A stretch of 64,000 bases of DNA from Symbiodinium natans (Eukaryota; Sar; Dinophyceae; Suessiales; Symbiodiniaceae): positions 167,501 through 231,500 of the forward strand of contig CAJNDS010002452.1 in assembly GCA_905221605.1 (NCBI GenBank). The letters are read 5' to 3'. This document shows positions 12,813 through 23,500 of the stretch, one piece after another. Within the stretch, counting starts at the first letter, position 1; each line of letters begins with the position of its first letter. A program made the translations under genes and the position numbers. Under the pieces are notes generated by a model. That model was not told where the DNA came from and ran no database searches. It was given only the letters and a program-made list of their open reading frames with translations.

Positions 12813-13137
12813 CATGTGGAAGCAAGTCACCAGTGAGACGTGTGTTCCACAACATCAGTGACGCAAGCAAAGGTGGCAGAACCTTCAAGCAGTCGGACAT
12901 ACGTGCCGTTTACAGAAGACTGCAACTCCAAAAAGACAAACTCAACCCTTCAATCAATCTCCTCAACGTGGTATTAAAGACGTGCAATGTAGGTGGTCCC
13001 TGTCTGCTTTTTGCTATTTTTTAAGCTTCATCGGCAAACGGAAACTTCTGCTGCCCAGCAGCACACGCGATGCCCATGGCGAAGGACAGCAGGAGCCGAA
13101 GATCCTACACAGTTTAGACTTGAACCCTAAGCTAGGG

Positions 13138-13260
13138 ATTAGGGTTAGGGTTTAGGGTTTAGGGTTTAGGGATTAGGGATTAGGGTTAGGGTTTAGGGCT
13201 TAGGGTTTAGGGTTTAGGGCTTAAGGTTTAGGAATTAGGGTCTAGGGCTTAGGGATTTCT
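13138..13260. repeat. Degenerate TTTAGGG array
   Basis: TTTAGGG with GATTAGGG, GCTTAGGG variants. Confidence 0.85.
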
Positions 13261-13265
13261 AGTTT

Positions 13266-13372
13266 GGGATGTTCCCCCCTTGTACTGACAGTCCTTAATA
13301 GGGGATTACAATAGCGGGGTACTGCAATCCCGATTAAGGACTGTTAGGATAAAGGGGAACATCCCAAGCATT
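13266..13372. mobile_element. Foldback element family A
   Basis: Inverted ends TTGGGATGTTCCC...GGGGAACATCCCAA, internal CAGTCCTTAATAGGGATT and its complement. Confidence 0.85.
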
Positions 13373-13574
13373 AGTGCATTTGGGTGTTTAGGGTGTTCGG
13401 GCTTTGGGGCTCAAGATCGGGAGTGCTTGGGATGTATACAAGGCTTCAGGAGTTTAGGGTTCAGGGTTTCAGGATTTTAGACGTTTAAGGGTTGCTGGTG
13501 TTGGTGTTAGGGCTCTAGGGCCGAAACTACAGTAAGTACTCAGGGAGTGTTTTTCCCCACATCTTTGTGTGGGG

Positions 13575-13660
13575 TTCTTACTTTTGGGGCTGTCCCGCCT
13601 CCTCCTCCCTCTTCCTCCTCCTCCTCCTCCTTCTCCTCCTCCCCGTCCTCCTCTTCCTGT
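13575..13660. repeat. CCTCCT/CTCCTC tract
   Basis: Pyrimidine microsatellite at the left edge of the satellite block. Confidence 0.9.
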
Positions 13661-13669
13661 TCCTCATGA

Positions 13670-13880
13670 CGCAGCATCACGCACAGCACGCATCATGCAT
13701 CACATCACGATCACGCACATCACGCATCACATCACGCACATGACGCGGTGTCACGCATCAAATCACATCACGCACATGACGCACCATCACGCACATCACG
13801 CATCACGTCACGCACATCACATCACGCACATGACGCACCATCACGCACATCACGCATCACATCACGCACATGACGCAGTG
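13670..13880. repeat. ATCACGCAC minisatellite
   Basis: Short units CATCACGCA and CACATGACGCA repeated about 20 times. Confidence 0.95.
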
Positions 13881-13890
13881 TCGTTTCTGC

Positions 13891-15085
13891 TGGCAGGCGC
13901 GGCACTTAGAGGCCCTGGACCCTTGCCGCGCGCGCGCTCGGGGCGCGCGAAACGTTGGCAGGCGCGACACAGGTGTCGTTTGTGCTGGCAGGCGCGGTAC
14001 TTAGAGGCCCTGGACCCTTGCCGAGCGCGCGCTCGGGGCGCGCGAAACGCTGGCAGGCGCGACACACGCGTCGTTTGTGCTGGCAGGCGCGGCACTTATA
14101 GAGGCCCTGGACCCTTGCCGAGCGCGCGCTCGGGGCGCGCGAAACGCTGGCAGGCGCGACACAGGCGTCGTTTCTGCTGGCAGGCGCGGTACTCAGGGGC
14201 CCTGGACCGTTGCCGCGCGCGCGCTCGGGGCGCGGGAAACGCTGGCAGGCGCGACACAGGTGTCGTTTCGGCTGTGGCAGGCGCGGCACTTAGAGGCCCT
14301 GGACCCTTGCCCCGCGCGCGCTCGGGGCGCGCGAAACGTTGGCAGGCGCGACGCAGGTGTCGTTTGTGCTGGCAGGCGCGGTACTTAGAGGCCCTGGACC
14401 CTTGCCGAGCGCGCGCTCGGGGCGCGCGAAACGCTGGCAGGCGCGACACGCGCGTCGTTTGTGCTGGCAGGCGCGGCACTTAGAGGCCCTGGACCCTTGC
14501 CGAGCGCGCGCTCGGGGCGCGCGAAACGCTGGCAGGCGCGACACAGGCGTCGTTTCTGCTGGCAGGCGCGGTACTCAGGGGCCCTGGACCGTTGCCGCGC
14601 GCGCGCTCGGGGCGCGGGAAACGCTGGCAGGCGCGACACAGGCGTCGTTTCGGCTGGCAGGCGCGGCACTTAGAGGCCCTGGGCCCTTGCCCCGCGCGCG
14701 CTCGGGGCGCGCGAAACGTTGGCAGGCGCGACGCAGGTGTCGTTTGTGCTGGCAGGCGCGGTACTTAGAGGCCCTGGACCCTTGCCGAGCGCGCGCTCGG
14801 GGCGCGCGAAACGCTGGCAGGCGCGACACACGCGTCGTTTGTGCTGGCAGGTGCGGCACTTAGAGGCCCTGGACCCTTGCCGAGCGCGCGCTCGGGGCGC
14901 GCGAAACGCTGGCAGGCGCGACACAGGCGTCGTTTCTGCTGGCAGGCGCGGTGCTCAGGGGCCCTGGACCGTTGCCGCGCGCGCGCTCGGGGCGCGGGAA
15001 ACGCTGGCAGGCGCGACACAGGTGTCGTTTGTGCTGGCAGGCGCGGTACTCAGGGGCCCTGGACCCTTGCCGCGCGCGCGCTCTG
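13891..15085. repeat. 95-bp GC-rich satellite in a four-unit higher-order array
   Basis: About 12.5 copies of a 95-bp unit (starts TGGCAGGCGCGG, core GCGCGCGCTCGGGGCGCG). Diagnostic variants recur every fourth unit: GTTGGCAGG in the units at 13891, 14275, 14656; CTCAGGGGCC with GCGGGAAAC in the units at 14178, 14559, 14940. The ~381-bp four-unit block is thus repeated three times. Confidence 0.9.
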
Positions 15086-15250
15086 CACCGACCCTCCAAG
15101 TAGTACGCCGGGGACATCCGGAGCTTCCGTGGCTGGAAAGTCGACTTTTCTAGTACAAACGTAGTACGCCGCGGACACGCGGAGCTTCCGTGGCTGGAAA
15201 GTCGACTTTTTGTAGTACAGACGTAGTACGCCGCGGACGCCCTGGGCGTC
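15086..15250. repeat. ~62-bp tandem repeat (GTAGTACGCCGCGGACA...)
   Basis: Two and a half copies containing GGAGCTTCCGTGGCTGG and AAGTCGACTTTT. Confidence 0.85.
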
Positions 15251-15255
15251 TGAAG

Positions 15256-16060
15256 ACACCGCACATAGCATGGTAACGGACATCTGGGCACCTGAAAAAC
15301 ACCGCAAATAGCATGGTAGCGGACATCTGGGCGCATGAAAACACCGCAAATAGCATGGTAACAGACATCTGGGCGCATGAAAACACCGCAAACAAATATC
15401 ATGGTAACGGACATCTGGGCGCTTGAAAACACCGCAAATATCATGGTAACGGACATCTGGGCGCTTGAAAACACCGCAAATAGCATGGTAACGGACATCT
15501 GGGCGCTTGAAAACACCGCAAATAGCATGGTAACGGACATCTGGGCGCTTGAAAACACCGCAAATAGCATGGTAACGGACATCTGGGCGCTTGAAAAACA
15601 CCGCAAATAGCATGGTAACGGACATCTGGGCGCTTGAAAAACACCGCAAATAGCATGGTAGCGGACATCTGGGCGCATGAAAACACCGCAAATAGCATGG
15701 TAACGGACATCTGGGCGCATGAAAACACCACAAACAAATATCATGGTAACGGACATCTGGGCGCTTGAAAATACCGCAAATAGCACGGTAACGGACATCT
15801 GGGCGCTTGAAAACACCGCAAATAGCATATTAACAGACATCTGGGCGCTTGAAAACACCGCAAATAGCACGGTGACGGACGTCTGGGCGCTCGAAAACAC
15901 CGCAAGTAGCATGGTAACGGACATCTGGGCGCTTGAAAACACCGCAAATAGCATGGTAACGGACATCTGGGCGCTTGAAAAACACCGCAAATAGCATGGT
16001 AACGGACATCTGGGCGCTTGAAAACACCGCAAATAGCATGGTAACGGAGTTCCGCGCGCG
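15256..16060. repeat. 42-bp minisatellite
   Basis: About 18 copies of a 42-bp unit containing CACCGCAAATAGCATGG and GGACATCTGGGCGC. Most units keep a 14-codon frame on + (NTANSMVTDIWALE), but 43- and 47-bp units break it. Confidence 0.95.
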
Positions 16061-16144
16061 TGAAGACACGGAGATGTTTTTGTCTTTTCTCGTCGACAAC
16101 CTCGCAAATATCGTGGGACAGGCGCGGTGCTTCGGGGCCTTGGA

Positions 16145-16221
16145 CCCTTGCCGCGCACACACACACACACAGACAGACACACACACACGCACACACCCAC
16201 ACACACACACACACACACAAA

Positions 16222-16317
<96 letters not shown>

Positions 16318-16583
16318 GACACGGACACACACAGAGACACGACACGGACACACACAGAGACACACACACACACACACACACGGAGAGATACAGATACAGA
16401 CACAGCCACAGACACAGACGCAGACGCAGACAGAGACACAGACACAGACACAGACACAGACACAGACACAGACACACACACACACACACACACACAGACA
16501 CAGACACAGACACAGACACAGACACAGACACAGACACAGACACAGACACAGACACACACACACACACACACACACGGACACAC

Positions 16584-16618
<35 letters not shown>

Positions 16619-16700
16619 CAGAGACACACGGACACACGGACACACGGACACACGGACACACGGACACACGGACACACGGACACACGGACACACACACGGA

Positions 16701-16737
<37 letters not shown>

Positions 16738-16770
16738 ACACACACACACATTCACACTCACACTCACCCA
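16145..16770. repeat. AC / ACACAG / CGGACACA microsatellite
   Basis: Dinucleotide AC expansion with embedded homogenised ACACAG and ACACGG sub-arrays. Produces spurious Cys-Val and Thr-His frames over 300 codons. Confidence 0.95.
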
Positions 16771-17144
16771 CGCACTCACTCGCGCACCTCTCTACTCTTT
16801 CTCAATAGATAAATTTGCATGTGGGGTGATCCGGTCCTTTAATGTTTTTGGGTGTGGGTTGTGAAGGGATGTAGGCTTGAGGCTTGAGGGTTGCTGGGAC
16901 TTGGGGTTGGTGGTGGCAGGGCTTTTTTTTGGTCGGGTTGCAGATGGAAAGGCTACACCCAAGCCTGCAAAGTTGCTGAAAAGCTCTGCTAAAGAGCAGG
17001 CACCAAGCGGCCGTGGAACGCCCTTTTTTGAACACTCACTCGGCAAGCCCTAGAGGAAGGGCTTTCTTCAAATGAGCAGTAGAGCCTACACAAGTTCCTG
17101 ACTCCGATACCTTTAGCCCGAGGGTTTGGAGAAACTACTATAGG

Positions 17145-17240
17145 AGCCTTACAACTTGGAATAGGGTTTTGAGGAGGTGATTATAGTACACTTTTCTAGG
17201 GACCCTAAGGGAATACTACTAGTAAATGTTCCGACAGCTT
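17145..17240. mobile_element. Repeat family E
   Basis: GAATAGGGTTTTGAGG, GGGAATACTACTAGTAA and ATGTTCCGAC; related to 21622-21722 and, inverted, 61915-61995. Confidence 0.55.
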
Positions 17241-17959
17241 TATGAGCCCGCAAGGTATGGGTAAAGGCAAGGATGACGCCTGCCACACAGCACCCTCGAA
17301 GTAGCCACTGAAGGCATTGTTGGAGGGCGCCTCATGATGCGAACAGGAATGGCCAATAAGGGCTTTTTCTGGCGCATTACCCTACCCCCCAGTTTTCCCT
17401 TGCTTAGTGAGCCAGGAATCTACAATGAGTACCCCAAAAAAGGAACAACCTCCCTAAACCCTAAACCCTAAAACCCTAATTAAACTCCAAAAAGCAAACC
17501 TTTGTGTAGTTGAGGGTCTCACTTTAAGTTTCACAGCTGCTGCGGGCATTGCGGGCTTACGAGCCAAGAGGCCTTGCTGGTCCTCCTAATAAGGGTTAGA
17601 GGTTTTAGGGTTCAGAGATTCGAGGGTTTAGGGGGTTTAGGGGGTTTAGGGTGTTTAGGGGCTTTAGGGTTCAGGGCTCAGGGCCTCCATTTTTTTCTCC
17701 GGCCGACGGCCCTACTTCAAGTCCATAGGTTCCCTTTGCCACGGCAGGCGTCGCTGCCATTCAGGGGGAAGGGGGGTCACACAGACGGATGCGCTCGCAA
17801 GGACAATGCCTAGGCTGCCACCTGACAGCCCCACGCTGTGTCGAGCACCTGGAAGAAGAGGGGCAACGCAGCTGGTGTGGTGCTGTAAATTCGGGTTTAG
17901 GGTTTAGGGTTCAGGGGTGTGTTCCTTTAAATTCGGGCCACGTCCAACTCCATGGACTT

Positions 17960-18068
17960 CTTCACAGAACACAACACCACCCGCCAAAAATTGACCCAGT
18001 TTTGGAACATAACCCGCAGATGCTGAGGCAGCGGCAACAGCTCCCTGGGCTTGCAGTACGATGAAGAC
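17960..18068 (-). CDS. Unrecognised exon VFIVLQAQGAVAAASASAGY
   Basis: GCCAG^GTCTTC acceptor; continues VPKLGQFLAGGVVFCEE with a GT site (GAA^GTCCAT). Hydrophobic, small residues. Downstream boundary approximate. Confidence 0.45.
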
Positions 18069-18202
18069 CTGGCATCAAGGTAGCAGGAGGTCTTAGGGTT
18101 TGGGCGGGATCTGTGACCCCTAAACCCGAAACCCGAAACCCGAAACTCGAAACCCTAAACCCTACACCCTAAACCCCAAGCCCTAAACCCTAAGCCCTGA
18201 AC

Positions 18203-18300
18203 CTCGACTAGACAGCTTTCCAGGTAGCCAAGCGCGCCAGCAAATCCAGCCATGTGAAGATAAATCGTAGCATCTCGAAGGGTTTGTCGAGATGTTCTGC
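18203..18300 (-). CDS. Unrecognised exon RTSRQTLRDATIYLHMAGFA
   Basis: ACCAG^GCAGAAC acceptor; continues GALGYLESCLVE to GAG^GTTCAGG (GT donor). Bracketed by CCCTAAA (18120-18200) and TTTAGGG (18313-18425), the layout seen around accepted exons. Confidence 0.55.
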
Positions 18301-18769
18301 CTGGTCGCTGGATTGGGTTTAGGGTTAAGGTTTAGGGTTTAGGGTTTAGGGTTAAGGTTCAGGGGTTAGGGTTTAGGTTTAGGGGTAGGGTTTGGGGGGT
18401 TAGGGTTTAGGGAGGGTTTAGGGTTCCAGGTGGTTTCGTTTGCCGAAAAATATAGGCATCGAAGACGCAACCACAAAAGGTTCGGGGAAAAGGGTTTTGA
18501 GAGGTGAGCGAGTTGGAAGCTGACATGGCATTGCCGGACCAACTTTGTGGCTACCAGTGCATACAAGCTTTGTTTGCTGTGCACGATGTCGAAACTACAG
18601 CCCTTTACTCTCCAACCTGCTTAAAAAATGTAACGTTTGTACCATGCATGCGCTGGCAAGGCATAACCGGAGGCCGCCATGGTTCCTAAACCCTAAACCC
18701 TAAACCCTAAACCCTAAACCCTAAACCCTAAAGAGCCTCAAAGCGCCTCTATACTCAAAGCCCCTGCTG

Positions 18770-18950
18770 CCTTTGAGATGGAGATGGAGTCGGCGAGGCT
18801 ACCACAGGCTGCCTTCGCCACGGTGCTTCTCCCCAGAGAAGCTGGGGGGCAAATGGGCCGAAATGCGGCAGAAGGCGATGCCGAATGCTTTGTTGGAAAT
18901 TGCGGCATGTGATTCGAGCAGGTCTCTGCGCACTCTTCCGCTTCTTCTTC
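18770..18950 (-). CDS. Unrecognised exon candidate (CGSLADSISISK)
   Basis: A minus frame open over 18738-19154 contains a GAA/GAG-coded glutamate run (from a CTT/TTC tract, 18941-18969) and ends ACGSLADSISISK before a possible GC donor. Left flank is CCCTAAA (18687-18732). Confidence 0.35.
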
Positions 18951-19611
18951 TTCTTCTTCTTCTTCTGCTTTTTCATGGTTATAGATGGCCTTGACCATTC
19001 TCTGCCGCTTTTTTGGCCAACCCCAACTTCTGTAGCACTGGCTGAAGCGTTTCGGGTTAGTCACCCCATGACCACATCCTGACATCCTAGCTCGGAAGAC
19101 ATCCATCATTCGCGGCTTGCGTGATGAAGCTTGTGTGTATGCAAGGCGGCCCATCCCTCGTTTGACATGTGTCGGTCAAACAACGTTCAGTGACTTCACA
19201 GTTGGGCTGAGCAACCCAGCATCTTTACACTGCAGAGACGCAGCCGGAAGCAAGTCAATCACTGCCCATCGCACGGCTGATGCTGCAACAGAAGCTTTAC
19301 AAGGGCAACATTGCAGCCAGGGCATTCCCTCAACCCTAAACCCTAGACCGGGTTCTTCGATGTCCTTCGCGCGAGGTCAGAGGAACTGGTCCAGCAGGCA
19401 TGGTAGCACTTCGGCGTCTTCTCGCGCTATGAGATGAGCACCGCCAGTTTTGGCTGCAAATGCCGAGCAGGGTTGGTTGGTTGGTTCGAAGTCCCGTTTC
19501 ACGTACATGAAGCCAGGCATGCTTTTCCTTCAACACGCCCTTCTCGTGGAGCTGGAAGCATCTTCCAGTTGGCTCAGGGTCCTGGAGCCTCGTCTCGATG
19601 CTCGAGCTTTC

Positions 19612-19779
19612 AGGGTTCTTTATGTCTCCAGGAAGCACAATCAAGATATACACGTGTATACTTTCCACCAGGAAGAAGCCGCACAGAAAAGACCATCTTC
19701 GGAATTTCCTTCACGGTGCAGCCTGCCGCCTCGATGGACTTCTTGACTGCCGCGCCCGCGCCTGCATCTCCAGGATCGC
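19612..19779 (-). CDS. Unrecognised exon candidate GDPGDAGAGAAVKKSIEAAG
   Basis: TTCAG^GCGATCC acceptor, then an open frame continuing CTVKEIPKMVFSVRLLPGGK YTRVYLDCASWRHKEP. Composition is protein-like and unlike the surrounding repeats. A plus-strand frame over the same bases is also open, so strand rests on neighbours and the AG^G site. Could belong to the coiled-coil gene or to the next gene downstream. Confidence 0.4.
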
Positions 19780-20319
19780 CTGAACGCATGGAGGCAGTGC
19801 TCTTTATTGGGGGGGGGGGGGGGAGGTGGTGTTCCCCATATTGCAGGGGATACTGTTTCGGGGTATGCATAAGGTCACTATCAGGGACGAACACTTCTTT
19901 CGCATAGGGAATATTAGGGCTCTGCGGCGTTTCAGGGTTCCATTTCAAATTTCTTCGCGGGCGCAAAAGCCCAGACTGATTCAATTGCAAAGTCTCTGAG
20001 GGCTGATACAATGTCCAAGGCTTCTGGCTGAATACGAAATTCAGACGGTTAGGGACTGAAAGATTAGCGAGCCACACCCTATAAACCAAAGCCTATAAAC
20101 CTTCCCTAGGCCCTACCACCCCCTGTAAACCCAAAATGCCATGACATGTATAGATAGTTTTCTTGATGCAGTCACACTACCATACTGTATATAAATTACA
20201 TTGCGTGACACTACAGTCCTGCACAGGACAGCACACTACACACAATGTAGCCGCCCAATGTACAACTGCATAAACCTATATATATATATATATATGCATA
20301 CATGCATACATGCTCAATC

Positions 20320-20470
20320 CAACCCTAAGCCCTTAACCCTTAACCCTTAACCCTTAACCCTAAGCCCTAAACCCTAAACCCTAAGCCCTAAACCCTAAAC
20401 CCTAAACCCTAAACCCTAAATCCTAAACCCTACCCCCCCCCCCCCCCCCCCCCCCCCCCCGCCCCCCAAC
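20320..20470. repeat. CCCTAAA array plus poly(C)
   Basis: Telomere-like repeats followed by a ~30-base C-run and an A-run, left of the coiled-coil exon at 20503. Confidence 0.9.
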
Positions 20471-20502
20471 ACAAAAAAAAAAAAGAGGCTGGGAAGCCCA
20501 GC

Positions 20503-20584
20503 CTCGCAGCTTGCAGCCGCCGACTCCGCGGCGCGCTGCTTCGCCAAGGCCACGCGGCGCCAGAGCGCGTCGCAGCCGTCGGTC
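20503..20584 (-). CDS. Coiled-coil exon DALWRRVALAKQRAAESAAA
   Basis: CTTAG^GACCGAC acceptor; ends SCE at GAG^GCTGGG (GC). Left: CCCTAAA tract plus a ~35-bp C-run and A-run; right: TTTAGGG array. Confidence 0.65.
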
Positions 20585-23500
20585 CTAAGAGGGGTTTCAG
20601 GGGGTTTGTAGGGTTTAGGGTTTAGGGTTTAGGGTTTAGGGTTTAGGGTTTAGGGTTTAGGGTTTAGGGTTTAGGGTTGAGGATTTGCAGGGTTTAGGGG
20701 TTGAGGGTTTAGGGTTTAGGGGTCCTAAGAGGGTTGAGGATTCATAGAACCTAGTCTTTTGGGGGCCTTGGATCCATTTTTGGGGGCAAATTGGGGTCGA
20801 GCTTTAAGGGTTGAAGGCTCGGCGATCAAGCTTTGTGAACTTTTTCTGGTCAGGTCTTGGAATCAGCCGTCCTTGGCAACCTGAACTATACGGGGAATGG
20901 ACTTCATCCTGGGGCCTACCTAGGAGGGGGGTACGGATTCTCGATGCCCCTTGATGTTGTAGAGCAAAAACTGCGGCTTAGGCTTTTTGCTCTGAACCTT
21001 TGAAGGTTTGCTTTGGGCAGTTGGCTCTGCGACCCAAACAATCTGAAGCAGGCGTGCGTCAGGCGTTCAGCCATCTCTTCTAAGCTGCTCACCTGTCTTG
21101 GGACAAGCGCTATTCATGTACAGAGAAGCCTCAAGGCATTCCCTTCACTCTGGATTAACAAAAACTTCTACAATTCAGACAGCAGAAGATGCCAGCACAT
21201 CCAAGGACGTTCAAAGCTTTGAGGACAACAAGTTGGGATGTTCCTCCTTATACTAACAGTCCTTTATAGGGATTTTAGTCGGGGGGGGGGGGTACTAGAA
21301 TCCCTAATGACCTAATAAGGAGCTGTTAGTATAAAGGGGAACATCCCAAGCAACAAGCTTCCATCTGCAGCGTCCGCCTTCTGAGCCTCCTCCTCCCTCT
21401 CGCGCTGCCTGGTCGCGTGCGCCTTCTGCAGAAGTCTTGCGCAGGCCCGAAAACCCCCGAACTTGGTATGTTCCCCCCTATACGAACATTCCTTGACAGG
21501 GGATTTATAAGAGGGGGTACTGCAATTCCCAGTAAGGACTGTTACAAGTAGTATGGGGGGGGGGGGGGAACATCTCAACCCTAAGCCCGAACTGCGAGGG
21601 CATCCAGAAGTCGACCTAGTATAGAGGCCTACATAATTCGAATAGAGTTTTGGGGGGATTATTCTCGCAAACTTACAAAGGGACCATACGGGAATACTCT
21701 TAGTAATTATTCCGACCCCCCAAAATGAAGTGTTCTGAAATTCGATGCCGAGATGAGAACATACCGACCTGACCTCGGTGAGCCGCAGCTTCCGTCTCCA
21801 AGGTTTAGGCTTGGGTCCCCCTTATACTAACAGTCCTTAGTAGGGATTAAAAGTACCCACCCCCCGGACTATAATCCATATTAAGGACGGTTAGTAGAAG
21901 GGGGAACATCCCAAGTTTGGGCTCTGTTCCGAAGCATGCACAACTTCACCTCCTAATCCCGAATAGGAGGGATCTCAAGTTTCTCGAACGGACACGGTGT
22001 GCCCAGGCCTTATGCTCCTGCGCAAGCTCCGCGCGAAGTGACTGCACATTGCTGATAATAGCCTGGCGAAGTCATGCCAGGAGATTGGCTCCAGGACGGC
22101 TTCTGACAGCTTTGTAGAGGCTCAGGCATGTGCCTTCATTCCTGGCACATGCCATTCAACCAAACACCGTGAAGGTTCTTCATGCTTAGCCGAGAAACGA
22201 AGCTCACTTTCTCTCGATTGTTGTGGTCATGACACCACTTCTTCACGAAGCAATTGGGATGCAAGGTCTCAAGTCAAAGGATTGGCTGCGGCGACTGCGA
22301 TAAACAAACAAGAAAATCGCCAAAACCCTCCCCCCCGCCCTCCCCCCGAAAAAAAAACAAACAAACACCCCCTGCCCCCCCCTCCCCAACAAAAAAAAAA
22401 AACAAAAGCGGCAAAACTCCCAAACCCAAACCTCACCGTGCCTCGGTGGCGGTCTGCTGCTCTTCAAGCGCCGCCTCCAGAAACCCCTGGGCATCGGCAG
22501 CCTCTGCCGGCTCAGGGGCCGCCTCCCTGTTGAGGGTCTTGCGGGAGGGTTTAGGGTTTAGGGTTTTTGGACTTAACTTTTGGGTTTGGCGTTTAGGAGT
22601 GAGAGGGTTTAGGGCTTGTCGGATTTGAGGACGTTGGGTACTGGGTAGATAACGGTTTGCTAGATAACGATTCTGCACCCTAAGCCCTTGAGCCCTAAGC
22701 CCCCAAAGCCTGCGCCGCGAAGCCCTCTGCAAACAAAAACTTACCAGCCGCGCTGTTCCCCTAAGCAGCCTTCAAGAAAAAAACATGCTAAGCAGAACAT
22801 CTTACACATACTGCAAGACATAACCTTCTGACGATGCTGGGAAAATAAAAATGGGGGTTCACGAAAATAAGGGACCCCGAATGATAGAACCCCAAATAGT
22901 AGGATCCCCTCCTTATAATAAGGACCCCAAAAAAGTACCCCTAAACCCTAAACTGCCCTAAACCCTAAACCCTAAACGCTAAACACTAAACCCTAAACCC
23001 TAAACCCTGAATCCTAAACCCTAACCCTAATATCGTAAACCACCAAAGAGAGCCTTTCTAGACCCAGGCGCTTCAGACGGGCTCCCATTTCCCCGGACCG
23101 ACTGCGCAGTTCGGCCACCTCCTTCTGCAGAGCCTGGCGCTCTTGCCAGGGCAGCCGGAAGGCTCGCGGGTTTAGGGTTTAGGGTTTAGGGTTTAGGGTT
23201 TAGGGTTTAGGGTTTAGGGTTTAGGGTTTAGGGTTTAGGGCGCTTCTGTTCTTGTGATGCGTGCTAGAAATACTTCTCTACGTAGTCGTAGTACCGCACC
23301 CGTAGCTTTGGTCGTTAAGGATTGTGGGACACTAAACCCTAAACCCTAAACCCTAAACCCTAAACCCTAAACCCTAAACCCTAAACCCTAAACCCTAAAG
23401 GTCAGGCTGCAGGTGGCTTAAGCTTCAGGGCTTAAAACTCAAACAGCGCCGAAAGCACCCAGCTCTAGATGTATCTGGGTGCTTCTCTAGGATTAGGGTC

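Noticed and set aside
13569-14483. 304-codon plus-strand open frame
   Set aside because: Made of CCTCCT, ATCACGCAC and 95-bp repeats; open in several frames because the repeat lacks stop triplets.
15256-16060. CRISPR-like regular repeat
   Set aside because: Units are contiguous 42-bp tandem repeats without unique spacers; same for 43640-44045. The genome is eukaryotic.
14860-16779. 639-codon minus-strand open frame, with 250-336-codon frames overlapping
   Set aside because: It is a translation of the AC microsatellite (Cys-Val runs), the 42-bp minisatellite and the 95-bp satellite; several frames on both strands are open at once.
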